This document shows, piece by piece, positions 1 through 9,254 of a DNA stretch of 64,000 bases. Position 1 is the first letter of the stretch, and every line of letters starts with the position of its first letter. The stretch covers positions 6,738 through 70,737 of the forward strand of contig CAUUHV010000010.1 in assembly GCA_963545085.1 (NCBI GenBank), written 5' to 3'. The position numbers were made by a program, and so were the translations under genes. The DNA is from Catonella sp963545085 (GTDB lineage: Bacteria; Bacillota; Clostridia; Lachnospirales; Lachnospiraceae). Under the pieces are notes generated by a model. That model saw only the letters and a list, made by a program, of their open reading frames with translations, made no database searches and was not told the DNA's origin.

Positions 1-38
1 TACAGGTAAATAGAGTTAGTTGCTTTGAACTTTAAACC

Positions 39-68
39 TTGACAGAATGAGATGAGTTAGTGTAGAAT
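39..68 (+). promoter_or_regulatory. Promoter of the iron-uptake operon
   Basis: A TTGACA box at 39-44 and a TAGAAT box at 63-68 are separated by 18 bases, as in a vegetative sigma-A promoter. It lies about 50 bases before the first gene and directly upstream of a Fur box, so iron control of the whole gene train is likely. Confidence 0.7.
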
Positions 69-92
69 TACTCCCCGAAGAAGTAATAATTT

Positions 93-107
93 TGATAGTA
101 ATTATCA
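93..107. promoter_or_regulatory. Fur box
   Basis: The sequence TGATAGTAATTATCA matches the Bacillus 7-1-7 Fur consensus TGATAATNATTATCA at all but one position and is nearly palindromic. It sits about 25 bases after the -10 box and before the ribosome site of the first gene, so a bound Fur dimer would block transcription when iron is plentiful. The match is seen directly; Fur binding is inferred. Confidence 0.75.
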
Positions 108-121
108 ATAAGGAGTGTATG

Positions 122-535
122 ATGAAAAATAAAGATACTAAAGTTACAGTTGTTTCTGCTATACAGTTTATACTCAGCCTTGCGCTTACCGTAGGTTCAA
201 AGACGGTTATAAGCGCGTGTCCGGTTGGGGAGGATCATATTATGAACTGCCACTGGGCGGAACAGGCTATATTCGGAGCGGGAATAGCTCTTACGGTTAT
301 AGCGGTGCTTTTGTTTATATTTAAGGATAATGCCGCAAAGGCGGCAATTTCAGCCTGCATGATACCTGTTGCGGTGTTCATCATAGCGGTTCCGAATGTG
401 CTTATTCCGCTTTGCATGATGCCGTCAATGAAATGCATTTCCACTATGCGTCCTTCGGTAATTGTCATATCGGTGCTTATAATTATAGTTTCGGCAGTTT
501 CGGTAGCGCTCAATATAAGAAAGAAGAAAGACTGA
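122..535 (+). CDS. DUF4418 family membrane protein
   Basis: Small hydrophobic protein of about 137 residues with four predicted membrane spans and a short basic tail ending in RKKKD. A CPVG motif and a second short motif with Cys, His and Trp lie in the first extracytoplasmic loop, in keeping with the DUF4418 family. ATG codons at 119 and 122 are both in frame; 122 is chosen because AAGGAG lies six bases upstream. Its stop codon overlaps the start of the following permease (TGATG), so the two are translationally coupled. The function is unknown. As first gene of a Fur-box operon it probably belongs to the adjacent FtsX/ATPase exporter-like unit. Confidence 0.65.
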   Translation: MKNKDTKVTVVSAIQFILSLALTVGSKTVISACPVGEDHIMNCHWAEQAIFGAGIALTVIAVLLFIFKDNAAKAAISACMIPVAVFIIAVPNVLIPLCMMPSMKCISTMRPSVIVISVLIIIVSAVSVALNIRKKKD

Positions 536-1734
536 TGTTTAATTCTCTCCCCTTCAAAAACCTGATGAGAAGACCTGCTCGTACCTTTGCTCTTGTACTG
601 CTGACAGGGCTTCTGTGCTTTTTGACTACGGGCGGCTCGTTAGCCATATCGGGGCTTAAAAGCGGGCTTAATTCCCTGAGAACGAGGTTGGGAGCGGATA
701 TAATGGTTGTCCCTTATGAGGCTTCGACAAAATCCGATCTTGAAAGCATAGTTTTACAGGGTAATCCGGGATATTTTTATATGGATAAAAAGGTCTATGA
801 CAGGCTTTCGGAGATTGAGGGAGTCGATAAAATATCTGATCAGTTTTTTTTAGCCTCGGCAAAAGCCGCCTGTTGCTCTGTGAGAGTACAGTTAATAGGC
901 TTTAATCCCGATACGGATTTTACAATACAGCCATGGGTTAAGGATTCATATAAAGAAGGTCTTAAATATATGGAAGTGCTTGTGGGAAGCGATATAAACG
1001 CTTTTGCGGGCAATGAGATAAAATTTTACGGGCAGATTTGTCATGTCGCGGGTAAGCTTAAAAAGACCGGAACTCATCTTGATACGGCGGTATATATGAA
1101 TGCCGAAACCATAAAGACGCTTATAAAATCGGCTAAAGACACGAATATGATAGACCTTGGAAATGTGAACCCGGATGAGATTACATCATGCGTGCTTATA
1201 AATGTGAAATCCGGCTACAGCACCGAAGAGGTGCTTAATGATATAAACCTTCATGTACGTAAGGTTAAGGCGGTTCAGAGCAAAAACATGATTTCGGAAG
1301 TTTCTGATGAGCTTTTAGGCACATCGGATGTGATAGGACTTTTAATTGCGGCTGTTTGGATACTTGCACTTGCGGTGCTCTCACTTGCTTTTATGATGAT
1401 AATGAACGAGAGAAAGAAAGAATTTGCCGTGCTTAGGGTTGCGGGAGCTTCAAGAAGTCTGTTAGCTTCTTTAATACTTAAAGAGGCATTTATAGTGAGC
1501 CTTGTCGGAAGTGTTTCCGGAGCTTTATTGGCGCTTTTATCTGCAACGCTTTTAGTCGGAGTTATGGCGAACATGTTTAATCTGCCGTTTCTTTTGCCTG
1601 AACTTACAGGGTGCTTAATAACGGCTTCAGTTTCGGTGTTTGTTTCGGTACTTGCGGGCTCTTTATCTTCTGCCTTAAGCGCAGTAAAGGCGGCTAAGAT
1701 TGATACCGCCCTTATTTTAAGGGATGGAGGTTGA
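535..1734 (+). CDS. FtsX/MacB-type ABC transporter permease
   Basis: Permease of 399 residues with one membrane span near the N terminus, a large extracytoplasmic domain (about residues 45-275) and three C-terminal spans that follow the FtsX pattern, including the conserved ERKKEFAVLRVAGAS coupling-helix region. Proteins of this type do not move substrates through the membrane in the usual way; they transmit ATPase motion to extracytoplasmic partners or extrude bound cargo. The start at 535 overlaps the DUF4418 stop, and the ATPase follows at once. It is the first of three such permeases in the operon and pairs with the ATPase at 1736. Confidence 0.85.
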   Translation: MFNSLPFKNLMRRPARTFALVLLTGLLCFLTTGGSLAISGLKSGLNSLRTRLGADIMVVPYEASTKSDLESIVLQGNPGYFYMDKKVYDRLSEIEGVDKISDQFFLASAKAACCSVRVQLIGFNPDTDFTIQPWVKDSYKEGLKYMEVLVGSDINAFAGNEIKFYGQICHVAGKLKKTGTHLDTAVYMNAETIKTLIKSAKDTNMIDLGNVNPDEITSCVLINVKSGYSTEEVLNDINLHVRKVKAVQSKNMISEVSDELLGTSDVIGLLIAAVWILALAVLSLAFMMIMNERKKEFAVLRVAGASRSLLASLILKEAFIVSLVGSVSGALLALLSATLLVGVMANMFNLPFLLPELTGCLITASVSVFVSVLAGSLSSALSAVKAAKIDTALILRDGG

Positions 1735-1735
1735 G

Positions 1736-2425
1736 ATGGTATTAAAAGCTGAAAAGGTAAGCAAGTGGTTTTTAAGAAACAGGAACGGCTCAAACAGATT
1801 TTTTGCTTTAAATGAAACGGATTTTACTCTTAAAGAAGGAGAGATAACAGTCATAGCGGGACATTCGGGAAGTGGAAAAAGTACATTTTTAAATATACTT
1901 TCAGGGCTTCTTACACCGAGCTCCGGCAGAGTGCTTGCGGATAATAAAGATATTTACGGAATGACCGATAAAGAATTATCCGCTTTCAGAAATGAAAATT
2001 ATGGTCTTATTCCTCAGGGACAGACCCCCGTATACTCACTTTCGGTTGTTGAAAATGTATTACTTCCGTACAGTATTTACTCGGGTTACGGGAAATTACC
2101 TGCGGATGTTACAGAAAGAGCGGACGGGCTTCTTAAAAAATTAGGTATAATAGAGTTAAAAGATGTAATGCCGTCGGAGCTTTCCGGCGGAGAGCTTAGA
2201 AGAATGGCGATTTCGAGAGCTTTGATGAAAAATCCGCGGATAATAATGGCGGACGAGCCTACCGGAGATCTTGATGATAAAAACACTGAGATAATCCTTA
2301 ATGTGTTTAAAGATTTGGCGAAAGAGGGTAAAAGCGTTTTAATTATTACCCATGATAAAGAGGTTTTTCCGTATTCGGATACGTTATACTCCATGAAAAA
2401 CGGAGATCTGAGTAAAATTAAATAA
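1736..2425 (+). CDS. ABC transporter ATP-binding protein (LolD/MacB type)
   Basis: ATPase of about 229 residues that should energise the preceding FtsX-type permease. Walker A (GHSGSGKST), the Q-loop region (LIPQGQ), an LSGGE signature and Walker B (IIMADEP) followed by the D-loop are all present, and the switch histidine lies in ITHDKE. The ATG at 1736 is preferred over 1724 because GGAGG lies five bases before it. It is directly followed by the FTR1 gene. Family members act as dimers on the cytoplasmic face of their permease. Confidence 0.88.
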   Translation: MVLKAEKVSKWFLRNRNGSNRFFALNETDFTLKEGEITVIAGHSGSGKSTFLNILSGLLTPSSGRVLADNKDIYGMTDKELSAFRNENYGLIPQGQTPVYSLSVVENVLLPYSIYSGYGKLPADVTERADGLLKKLGIIELKDVMPSELSGGELRRMAISRALMKNPRIIMADEPTGDLDDKNTEIILNVFKDLAKEGKSVLIITHDKEVFPYSDTLYSMKNGDLSKIK

Positions 2426-2457
2426 AGCTATATTTATAAAAGGAGATGAACAAAAAT

Positions 2458-3963
2458 ATGTTCAGAACAAAAAAAAGTGTATTGTATATCAAGCTTCTTA
2501 CCTTTATAATGGCATTTGCCATGATGTTGAATATAGTTAACATCGTTAAGGCGGAGGAAGGGTATTACGCTACATGGAAGGAATATAAGGAAAAATCCGG
2601 ACAGCCTACAAAGACATGGAACAATGTGGCGGACGCTATGGATAAGGTGTTTGCGAAGGCGAAAGAGCTGTATGCCGCGGGTGACGCGAAAGGCGCTTAT
2701 GAATCGGTAAACCACGGATACTACGGCTATTATGAAACCACAGGCTTTGAGCGTAATACTATGGGTTATATTTCAGGCTCAAGAAAGACTGCGGTGGAGC
2801 TTCAGTTTTCAGCCTGTAAAGCCATTACCAAAGACGGCGGAAGTTTGGAAAGCTTTAATACCGAAGTTGATAAATTGGGAGCCATGATAAGAGAGGACGC
2901 TCATGTTCTTGACGGAACTACCGACCAAAATAAGGGAAGCGGCTCGACAAATTCTTCGGAAAGCTCGGAGAGCGGAGCAGGGCGTTCGGCGGCGACAGCC
3001 ACTTTTATAGCCTGCTTTTCCATAATACTCAGAGAAGGTTTTGAGGCTATTCTTATAGTAGGAGCAATAATAGCTTATCTTGTAAAATCTTCGGGTGATG
3101 ATGAAGAACGCAAGAAAAGACTTGTACGTCCCGTCTATATCGGCTCCGTATTGGGTGTAGTCTTAAGTTTTGCGCTTGCATGGGTTTTAGACATGATAAA
3201 GCTTGCGAATACGGCTTCTCAGGAGGTAATTGAGGGTATTACGGCTCTTACGGCGGTATTTGTGCTTTACTATGTAAGCAACTGGATGCTTTCAAAGTCC
3301 GAAACCGAAACATGGACAAATTATATAAAGAGCAAGGCTGAAAAGGGCTCTAAGTCGGGAAGTACCATAGCGCTTGCAATAACAGCGTTTTTGGCGGTGT
3401 TCAGAGAAGGCGCGGAGGTTGTGCTGTTCTTTCAGCCTATGCTTGCGGGGGATAATATCCATTCCGTATGGATAGGATTCGGAATAGGTTGTATATGCCT
3501 TATAGCCGTATATTACGCTATTCATGTTTTAAGCATAAAAATCCCTATAAGGCCGTTTTTTACCGCAACGAGCATACTTATGTTTATTATGTCGATTTCT
3601 TTTCTCGGCGCGGGCATAAAGGAGCTTATTGAGGGAGATGTTGTAGGTATGACTTCTCCGGAATGGCTTTCATTTATACCATCAAATGAGTTTTTCGATG
3701 TACTCGGTGTCTATCCTATTTTGCAGACTTTGATACCTCAGCTCATTCTCCTTGCGATTTCAATTTTCATTTTTGCAAGGCAGAGCAAGAAGAACCGTAC
3801 AGTAAGAGAGGAAATGGAAAAGAAAAAGGCGGAGGAAGACGCAGTTAAGGCGGCTGAAGCTAAAAAGAAGGAAAGAGAAGAGTTGACTCTTCTTGTAAGA
3901 GAAATCGTAAAGGAAGTGTTGGCGGAAGGAAATAATCCCAAGCCCGTTTCAGACGGTAAGTAA
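2458..3963 (+). CDS. FTR1 family iron permease
   Basis: High-affinity iron permease of about 501 residues. A signal-like hydrophobic N terminus is followed by an extracytoplasmic helical domain (about residues 35-175), then a seven-span FTR1 domain. Both iron-binding REGxE motifs are intact: REGFE near residues 192-196 and REGAE near 316-320. The cytoplasmic tail is strongly charged and may be coiled coil. ATG 2446 touches the AGGAG sequence, so ATG 2458 is the more likely start, although 12 bases is a long gap. In Campylobacter the homologous gene sits next to P19, as here. The role is transport of ferric or ferrous iron delivered by P19. Confidence 0.92.
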   Translation: MFRTKKSVLYIKLLTFIMAFAMMLNIVNIVKAEEGYYATWKEYKEKSGQPTKTWNNVADAMDKVFAKAKELYAAGDAKGAYESVNHGYYGYYETTGFERNTMGYISGSRKTAVELQFSACKAITKDGGSLESFNTEVDKLGAMIREDAHVLDGTTDQNKGSGSTNSSESSESGAGRSAATATFIACFSIILREGFEAILIVGAIIAYLVKSSGDDEERKKRLVRPVYIGSVLGVVLSFALAWVLDMIKLANTASQEVIEGITALTAVFVLYYVSNWMLSKSETETWTNYIKSKAEKGSKSGSTIALAITAFLAVFREGAEVVLFFQPMLAGDNIHSVWIGFGIGCICLIAVYYAIHVLSIKIPIRPFFTATSILMFIMSISFLGAGIKELIEGDVVGMTSPEWLSFIPSNEFFDVLGVYPILQTLIPQLILLAISIFIFARQSKKNRTVREEMEKKKAEEDAVKAAEAKKKEREELTLLVREIVKEVLAEGNNPKPVSDGK

Positions 3964-4039
3964 AGCCGTACGGTATATATAAGGTTGGTCTTCGGAAAAA
4001 TCCGAAATCACATAAATTTATTTTTCATAGGAGGAGAAC

Positions 4040-4735
4040 ATGAAAAAGAGAACATTATCACTTATTTTAATGGCATCATTAGTTGTTGCCGCTATGACAG
4101 GATGCGGAAATAAGGCAGGAAACAGCAATTCCGCGCCTGCAGGCACTACTTCAAGCAAGTCCGCTTCGAATATGCAGGCAAGCTCCGCTGCAAGCACTGC
4201 TTCAAGCAGTACTTCATCAACAGATGAAGTAAAGGCTGCCGCAGCTCCTGATGAGCAGGCGGGATTTACCGAGATTCCTATTTTTGAGAATCAGAAGGTA
4301 GATTTCCTTAACGTATCGGCTGTATATTTCCAGCCTGTACCTATGGCTCCGGGTCAGGAAGATATAAAAGACTTCAATCTTCACCTTGAGTGCGATATAT
4401 CCGCTCTTGAGAATGACCTTGGATACGGTGTAGGTGACTGGGTACCTTACCTTACAATCGACTATAAGGTAATCGGCTCCGACAAGAAGGTTGCCGCTGA
4501 GGGAACTTTCATGGAGATGAGCGCTTCCGACGGACCTCACTACGGAGTTAACCTTAAGCTTGACAAGGCTGATACCTACTCTCTTGAGTTTACTATCCAC
4601 AGCCCTGCCGAAAGAGGATATCTTATCCATAGCGACAGTGAGACCGGTCCTGGAGGACTTCTTGAGAATCACTTCAAAGACGGAAACCTCAAGGTTACCT
4701 ATGAAGGTTGGGATTATACACCACAGAGCTGGTAA
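4040..4735 (+). CDS. P19-type periplasmic iron/copper-binding lipoprotein
   Basis: Lipoprotein of 231 residues: signal peptide with lipobox MTGC (Cys22), a Ser/Thr/Ala-rich linker to about residue 65, then a P19/Tp34 immunoglobulin-like domain. Residues matching the Campylobacter P19 metal site are visible: His115 and Glu117 in the HLE motif, Met158/Met160, His167 in SDGPHYG and His197 in the IHSDSETG segment. It should bind metal outside the membrane and hand iron to the FTR1 permease encoded just upstream. Codon choice differs from its neighbours, with more C-ending codons, as expected for a highly expressed protein. RBS AGGAGGAG precedes the ATG. Confidence 0.9.
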   Translation: MKKRTLSLILMASLVVAAMTGCGNKAGNSNSAPAGTTSSKSASNMQASSAASTASSSTSSTDEVKAAAAPDEQAGFTEIPIFENQKVDFLNVSAVYFQPVPMAPGQEDIKDFNLHLECDISALENDLGYGVGDWVPYLTIDYKVIGSDKKVAAEGTFMEMSASDGPHYGVNLKLDKADTYSLEFTIHSPAERGYLIHSDSETGPGGLLENHFKDGNLKVTYEGWDYTPQSW

Positions 4736-4768
4736 TTTTATAGGTTAAAACCTGATAACTTTTACAAT

Positions 4769-4798
4769 GCTGCATCGGTTTGAAAAAGCTGATGCAGC
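4769..4798 (+). terminator. Hairpin after the P19 gene, probable attenuator
   Basis: GCTGCATC at 4769-4776 pairs with GATGCAGC at 4791-4798 and is followed by a T-rich stretch (TGTTGTGTTGTTTT). It lies inside the operon between the P19 gene and the DUF2318 gene. Partial termination would give more P19 transcript than downstream transcript, which fits the distinctive codon use of the P19 gene. Confidence 0.55.
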
Positions 4799-4849
4799 TG
4801 TTGTGTTGTTTTGCTATGCTTAAAGTTTTTAACGAAAGAGGATTAAAAA

Positions 4850-6097
4850 GTGCTTAAATACTTGGTTCAGGTTACAGGACAGCTTTTAGCCCTGATGCTT
4901 ATGACAGGGTTTATATTCTCGTATATAAAGCTTATATGCGGTGATAAAGGGAAAAAATTTCAATATACGGCGGTAACGGCAGGTACCTTAAGCGCGCTTG
5001 CAATGACATTCTTAAAGACTACAACCGCTAAAATAGATACGGGAAAATGGAATCTCAGGATTTATGCTGTTTCAATAATCGTATTTATTTTATTTTTAAT
5101 TTTTTCCGCTTTGAGAAAAAAGCTTAAAAGGGCGGGAGAGATACTTTCCGCGGCAATGCTTACCGCACATTCCGCTATGCTTCTTTTATATTTTCTTACG
5201 CCGTTTTTTGAAAATCCGCATAATATGCTGCTTTCGGAACAGACGATATTTTCAACAGCTTTTTTGTATAAAGCAATAGGAATGCTTTTCGGTTTTTTAC
5301 TGACATTTTTAATAGGGCTTGCGCTTTATAAAGGAGCTGTACGCCTTGAAAAAAATAAGGTTTTTACCCTGCTTGTTATAACGCTTTTGATAAACACTAT
5401 GAGGCAAATTTCGGATTCTTTCAGTGTAATGTTGGCTAAGAGAATTATACCGTCAAACAGAGCCTTATTTCTGATAGCAAAGTACGCATCAAATTACAGC
5501 ATAGTGTTTACTTATGCCGTTCTTGCCGTAAGCCTTATAATTCCTGCAGTTTTATGGCTTAGAAGCTTTAAGGTGAATGAGCCTTATGACAATCCGGCGG
5601 AGCATAGGAAAATAAAGGCTAAATGGAGAAATATCAGACGTTGGGGAGTTACAGGCTTTGTCTGCGCGATATTTTCCGTAGCTGTCCTTACCGTTATAAA
5701 TGATTACGCGAACAGAGAAGTAGAGCTCTCTCCTATTGAAGAAGCGAAGATTGACGGAGAAAATGTATATGTTTCATTTGACAAAGTGGATGACGGTCAT
5801 CTGCATCGTTTCGGATATACAACGGAAAAGGGTGTGACTATCCGTTTTATAGTTATTAAAAAGCCTAACTCTTCCGCATACGGAATAGGACTTGACGCCT
5901 GTGAAATCTGCGGTGAAACCGGCTATTATGAAAAAGACGGGCAGGTGGTCTGCAACCTTTGCAGCGTGGTAATGAACATAAATACAATAGGATTTAAGGG
6001 CGGATGCAATCCTATTGTAATAGATTACAGCATTAAGGACGGAAATATAGTGGTGCCGATAGAGGGACTTATGAAGAATGAGTCGATATTTAAATAA
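4850..6097 (+). CDS. DUF2318 membrane protein with cysteine-rich C-terminal domain
   Basis: Protein of 415 residues with about eight membrane spans followed by an extracytoplasmic DUF2318 domain from about residue 290. The domain holds CEIC (Cys351, Cys354), CNLC (Cys368, Cys371) and the TIGFKGGCNPI motif (Cys386), the probable metal or iron-sulfur ligands. The homologue in the Campylobacter P19 locus lies in the same place, between P19 and two FtsX permeases. Its likely role is redox or metal handling for iron passed to FTR1. The start is GTG with GAGG about nine bases upstream. The reaction is not known. Confidence 0.85.
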   Translation: MLKYLVQVTGQLLALMLMTGFIFSYIKLICGDKGKKFQYTAVTAGTLSALAMTFLKTTTAKIDTGKWNLRIYAVSIIVFILFLIFSALRKKLKRAGEILSAAMLTAHSAMLLLYFLTPFFENPHNMLLSEQTIFSTAFLYKAIGMLFGFLLTFLIGLALYKGAVRLEKNKVFTLLVITLLINTMRQISDSFSVMLAKRIIPSNRALFLIAKYASNYSIVFTYAVLAVSLIIPAVLWLRSFKVNEPYDNPAEHRKIKAKWRNIRRWGVTGFVCAIFSVAVLTVINDYANREVELSPIEEAKIDGENVYVSFDKVDDGHLHRFGYTTEKGVTIRFIVIKKPNSSAYGIGLDACEICGETGYYEKDGQVVCNLCSVVMNINTIGFKGGCNPIVIDYSIKDGNIVVPIEGLMKNESIFK

Positions 6098-6108
6098 GGA
6101 GGAGCGGG

Positions 6109-7398
6109 ATGTTTTTTAGAATGATTGTAAGAACTCTTGTCCGCCAGTGGAGGAAGATGACACTTATCGCCTTTACCGTAGGACTTGGGGCTTCTCTTGC
6201 CACAGCTATGTTAAGCGTGGTTCTTGATGTCGGAGACAAGGTTAATCAGGAGCTTAAAACTTACGGTGCGAATATTACGGTAGTGCCTAAACAGGAAGCC
6301 GTACTTAGCGATTTATACGATATAGATTCGAAAGAATCTTCCGGATCTTATTTAAAAGAGGATGAGCTTGGAAAGATAAAGACAATTTTCTGGGCATTTA
6401 ATATAGTGGACTATGCGCCCTTTGTAAAATCTGCGGCTTCTTTTGACGACAGCGAGTCCGTTACGGTAGTCGGAAGTTGGTTTAACCATCACATGGATTT
6501 ACCTACCGGAGAGCAGCTTGACGCAGGAATAAACAGTCTCAGGAGCTGGTGGGAGATAACCGACGGAAAGTGGATAAACGAACAGGCGGATGGTGCCGAA
6601 GATACCTGTATGGTAGGCGCATTGCTTGCCGAGAAAAGAGGAATCAAAGCCGGAGATGAGCTTCATATAAAAGGGACGAAGGAAGACAAGACCTTTAAGG
6701 TGGAAGGTATTTTTTCTTCCGGAGGCGATGAGGACAACTATATATTCACTCAGTTAAATACGGCACAGGAGCTTGACAACCTCGACGGAAAAATTGACAG
6801 TATAGAGGTGAGCGCGCTTACAACGCCCGACAACGAGCTTGCAATGAAGGCGGCTAAAGATCCTGAATCCCTTACAATAAGTCAGTATGAAACATGGTAC
6901 TGCACAGCCTATGTAAGCTCCATTTGCTTCCAGATACAGGAAGTAATAACGGATTCCGTAGCTTCTCCGGTAAGGCAGGTGGCAGATTCGGAAGGAGCCA
7001 TCCTTGATAAAACAAAGCTTCTTATGGCTTTAATTGCTGTACTCAGTCTTGTGGGCTCGGCACTCGGCATAAGTAATCTCGTTACGGCGAGCGTAATGGA
7101 GCGAAGCAGTGAAATCGGGCTTATGAAGGCAATCGGAGCGAACAATGAGGCGATAACGGGGCTTGTGCTTACTGAAATCCTTATAACCGCTATAATAGGC
7201 GGAGCCTTCGGCTTCCTTGCGGGAGTGGGGTTTTCACAGATTATAGGGCGGACGGTATTCGGTTCGGCTATAGTAATACGTCCTATGGTAATTCCTATTG
7301 TGGCTGTTTTGGTTGTACTTGTAACTTTGGCGGGAAGCATACCGGCTATTAAGATGCTTTTAGGCTTGGAACCTGAAGCCGTGCTGCACGGAAGATGA
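6109..7398 (+). CDS. FtsX/MacB-type ABC permease of the P19 iron locus
   Basis: Permease of 429 residues with an N-terminal span, an extracytoplasmic domain (about residues 40-300) and three C-terminal spans. The coupling region MERSSEIGLMKAIGA is conserved. It follows the DUF2318 gene by 11 bases with a GGAGGAG ribosome site. In Campylobacter two adjacent FtsX genes occupy the same place in the P19 cluster, so this and the next gene probably form a heterodimer. The transported or acted-on species is unknown; helping iron or redox carriers through the envelope is the favoured idea. Confidence 0.87.
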   Translation: MFFRMIVRTLVRQWRKMTLIAFTVGLGASLATAMLSVVLDVGDKVNQELKTYGANITVVPKQEAVLSDLYDIDSKESSGSYLKEDELGKIKTIFWAFNIVDYAPFVKSAASFDDSESVTVVGSWFNHHMDLPTGEQLDAGINSLRSWWEITDGKWINEQADGAEDTCMVGALLAEKRGIKAGDELHIKGTKEDKTFKVEGIFSSGGDEDNYIFTQLNTAQELDNLDGKIDSIEVSALTTPDNELAMKAAKDPESLTISQYETWYCTAYVSSICFQIQEVITDSVASPVRQVADSEGAILDKTKLLMALIAVLSLVGSALGISNLVTASVMERSSEIGLMKAIGANNEAITGLVLTEILITAIIGGAFGFLAGVGFSQIIGRTVFGSAIVIRPMVIPIVAVLVVLVTLAGSIPAIKMLLGLEPEAVLHGR

Positions 7399-7405
7399 GG
7401 AAGTT

Positions 7406-8548
7406 ATGAAAAATAGAAAAATGTTCTTTCGAATGATAACCGCATCCTTAATAAGAAGAAGATCAAGAATGCTTATTGCGCTTCTTGCAATAGCAATAGG
7501 AGCGGCTATACTCTCGGGGCTTGTAACTATTTATTATGATGTGCCGAGACAAATGGGAGCGGAATTTCGTAATTACGGCGCGAATATGATATTTACACCT
7601 GCAAATAAGGAGTTTTCCGAAGATGACTTAAAGGGCGGAATTTCTTTTATAGACACAAAGGAGCTTGTCGGCGCGACACCTTATCGCTATAAGCCCGTGC
7701 GCATACATGAGCAGCCTATAATGGCGGCAGGAACGGATATGGAAAGCGCGAAAAAAACAAGTCCGTACTGGCTTGTGGACGGAGAATGGCCCGCTGAAGA
7801 AAAAGAGATGATGATAGGCAAAAATGTTGCCGAAAAGCTTGGAATAGAAATAGGAGATACGGCGACGGTAAGCTTTACTCCGGAGGAAGCTAAGGACTCC
7901 GACAAGGACAACATGACGGACTTTAAAGTAACAGGAATTTTAAATACCGGAGGGAAAGAAGAGGATTATACTTATATGTCCTTAAAGGACTTAAATGAGC
8001 TTACAGGAGAGGAGAATAAGCTTGATCTTGCCGAGATAAGTATTTCCTCATCGGCTGAGAAGTTAAATAAGTATACGGAAGAAATCAATTCCGGGAATAA
8101 AACCCTTAAAGCAAGTCTTGTAAAAAGGGTTACAGCATCCGAAACTACGGTACTCTCAAAGCTTCAGGCGCTTATATTTTTAGTTACGGTTATCGTCCTC
8201 GCACTTACAATGATTTGTGTGGCAACCACAATGACTGCGGTGGTAACGGAAAGAAGGAGCGAAATAGGCTTAAGAAAGGCGATTGGAGCTTCGGATAGAA
8301 GTATTATTTGGGAATTTATGGGAGAAGGAATCCTCCTTGGCGGTCTCGGCGGGCTTTTAGGCTCCTTTGTAGGCTTTATCTTTGCCCAGACGGTCAGCGT
8401 AAACGTATTCAGCAGCTCCATTTCGTTCAGACCTTTGCTTTTACCGATTACAATCATAGTTTCGATTGCTGTTACGGCTGCGGCTTGTATACTGCCTATA
8501 AGAAATACTACGAAAATCGATCCCGCTTTAGTGTTAAAAGGAGAATAA
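7406..8548 (+). CDS. FtsX/MacB-type ABC permease, partner of the preceding one
   Basis: Permease of 380 residues with the same layout as its neighbour: one N-terminal span, an extracytoplasmic domain and three C-terminal spans. TERRSEIGLRKAIGAS is the conserved coupling segment. It starts eight bases after the previous stop, behind GAGGAAG. Side-by-side divergent paralogues of this kind usually assemble as a heterodimer with one ATPase pair, here the protein encoded at 8551. Confidence 0.87.
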   Translation: MKNRKMFFRMITASLIRRRSRMLIALLAIAIGAAILSGLVTIYYDVPRQMGAEFRNYGANMIFTPANKEFSEDDLKGGISFIDTKELVGATPYRYKPVRIHEQPIMAAGTDMESAKKTSPYWLVDGEWPAEEKEMMIGKNVAEKLGIEIGDTATVSFTPEEAKDSDKDNMTDFKVTGILNTGGKEEDYTYMSLKDLNELTGEENKLDLAEISISSSAEKLNKYTEEINSGNKTLKASLVKRVTASETTVLSKLQALIFLVTVIVLALTMICVATTMTAVVTERRSEIGLRKAIGASDRSIIWEFMGEGILLGGLGGLLGSFVGFIFAQTVSVNVFSSSISFRPLLLPITIIVSIAVTAAACILPIRNTTKIDPALVLKGE

Positions 8549-8550
8549 TA

Positions 8551-9243
8551 ATGAGTCTTTTGGAACTTAAAAATGTATATAAGATTTATGGTGATCTGCA
8601 TGCTCTTGATGACGTCAATTTCAGTATAGAAAAGGGAGAGTGGGTGTCTATAATGGGACCTTCAGGCTCCGGAAAGAGTACGATGATGAATATTATCGGC
8701 TGTATGGACAAGCCTACCAAGGGTGAGGTTTTTCTTGACGGGGTTGACGTGGCGAAAGAAACGCCAAGAAATCTTACCGGTATCCGTAGGGATAAAATCG
8801 GACTTATTTTCCAACAGTTTCATCTTGTTAATTATTTAACGGCACTTGAAAATGTGATGCTTGCGCAGTATTATCACAGCATGACGGATGAAAAAGAAGC
8901 TATGGAAGCACTTCAAAGGGTAGGACTTGCCGACAGGGCAAAGCATCTGCCCAGCCAGCTTTCGGGAGGAGAGCAGCAGCGCGTATGTGTGGCGAGAGCG
9001 CTTATAAATCATCCGGAAATCATTTTGGCTGATGAGCCTACCGGAAATCTTGACGATGCGAACGAAGAAATAGTAGTGGAGCTTTTCAGAAAGTTACATG
9101 AGGAGGGTACAACCCTTATAGTGGTTACACATGATCCTGAGGTTGCGGAGGTTGCCGAGAGAATGGTAGTGCTTAGAAACGGAAAAATATCGAAACAGAC
9201 GGTAAATAACAATTTTACCGGTCATATTAGATTTGAACAATAA
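8551..9243 (+). CDS. ABC transporter ATP-binding protein of the P19 iron locus
   Basis: ATPase of 230 residues of the LolD/MacB class. Walker A is GPSGSGKST, the Q-loop is LIFQQFHLV, the signature LSGGEQQR, Walker B IILADEP and the switch histidine lies in VVTHDPE. The ATG at 8551 follows AAAAGGAGAATAATA directly after the permease stop, so the longer reading frame upstream is not the start. It should drive the two preceding FtsX permeases. Confidence 0.92.
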   Translation: MSLLELKNVYKIYGDLHALDDVNFSIEKGEWVSIMGPSGSGKSTMMNIIGCMDKPTKGEVFLDGVDVAKETPRNLTGIRRDKIGLIFQQFHLVNYLTALENVMLAQYYHSMTDEKEAMEALQRVGLADRAKHLPSQLSGGEQQRVCVARALINHPEIILADEPTGNLDDANEEIVVELFRKLHEEGTTLIVVTHDPEVAEVAERMVVLRNGKISKQTVNNNFTGHIRFEQ

Positions 9244-9254
9244 GGAGGATGAAA

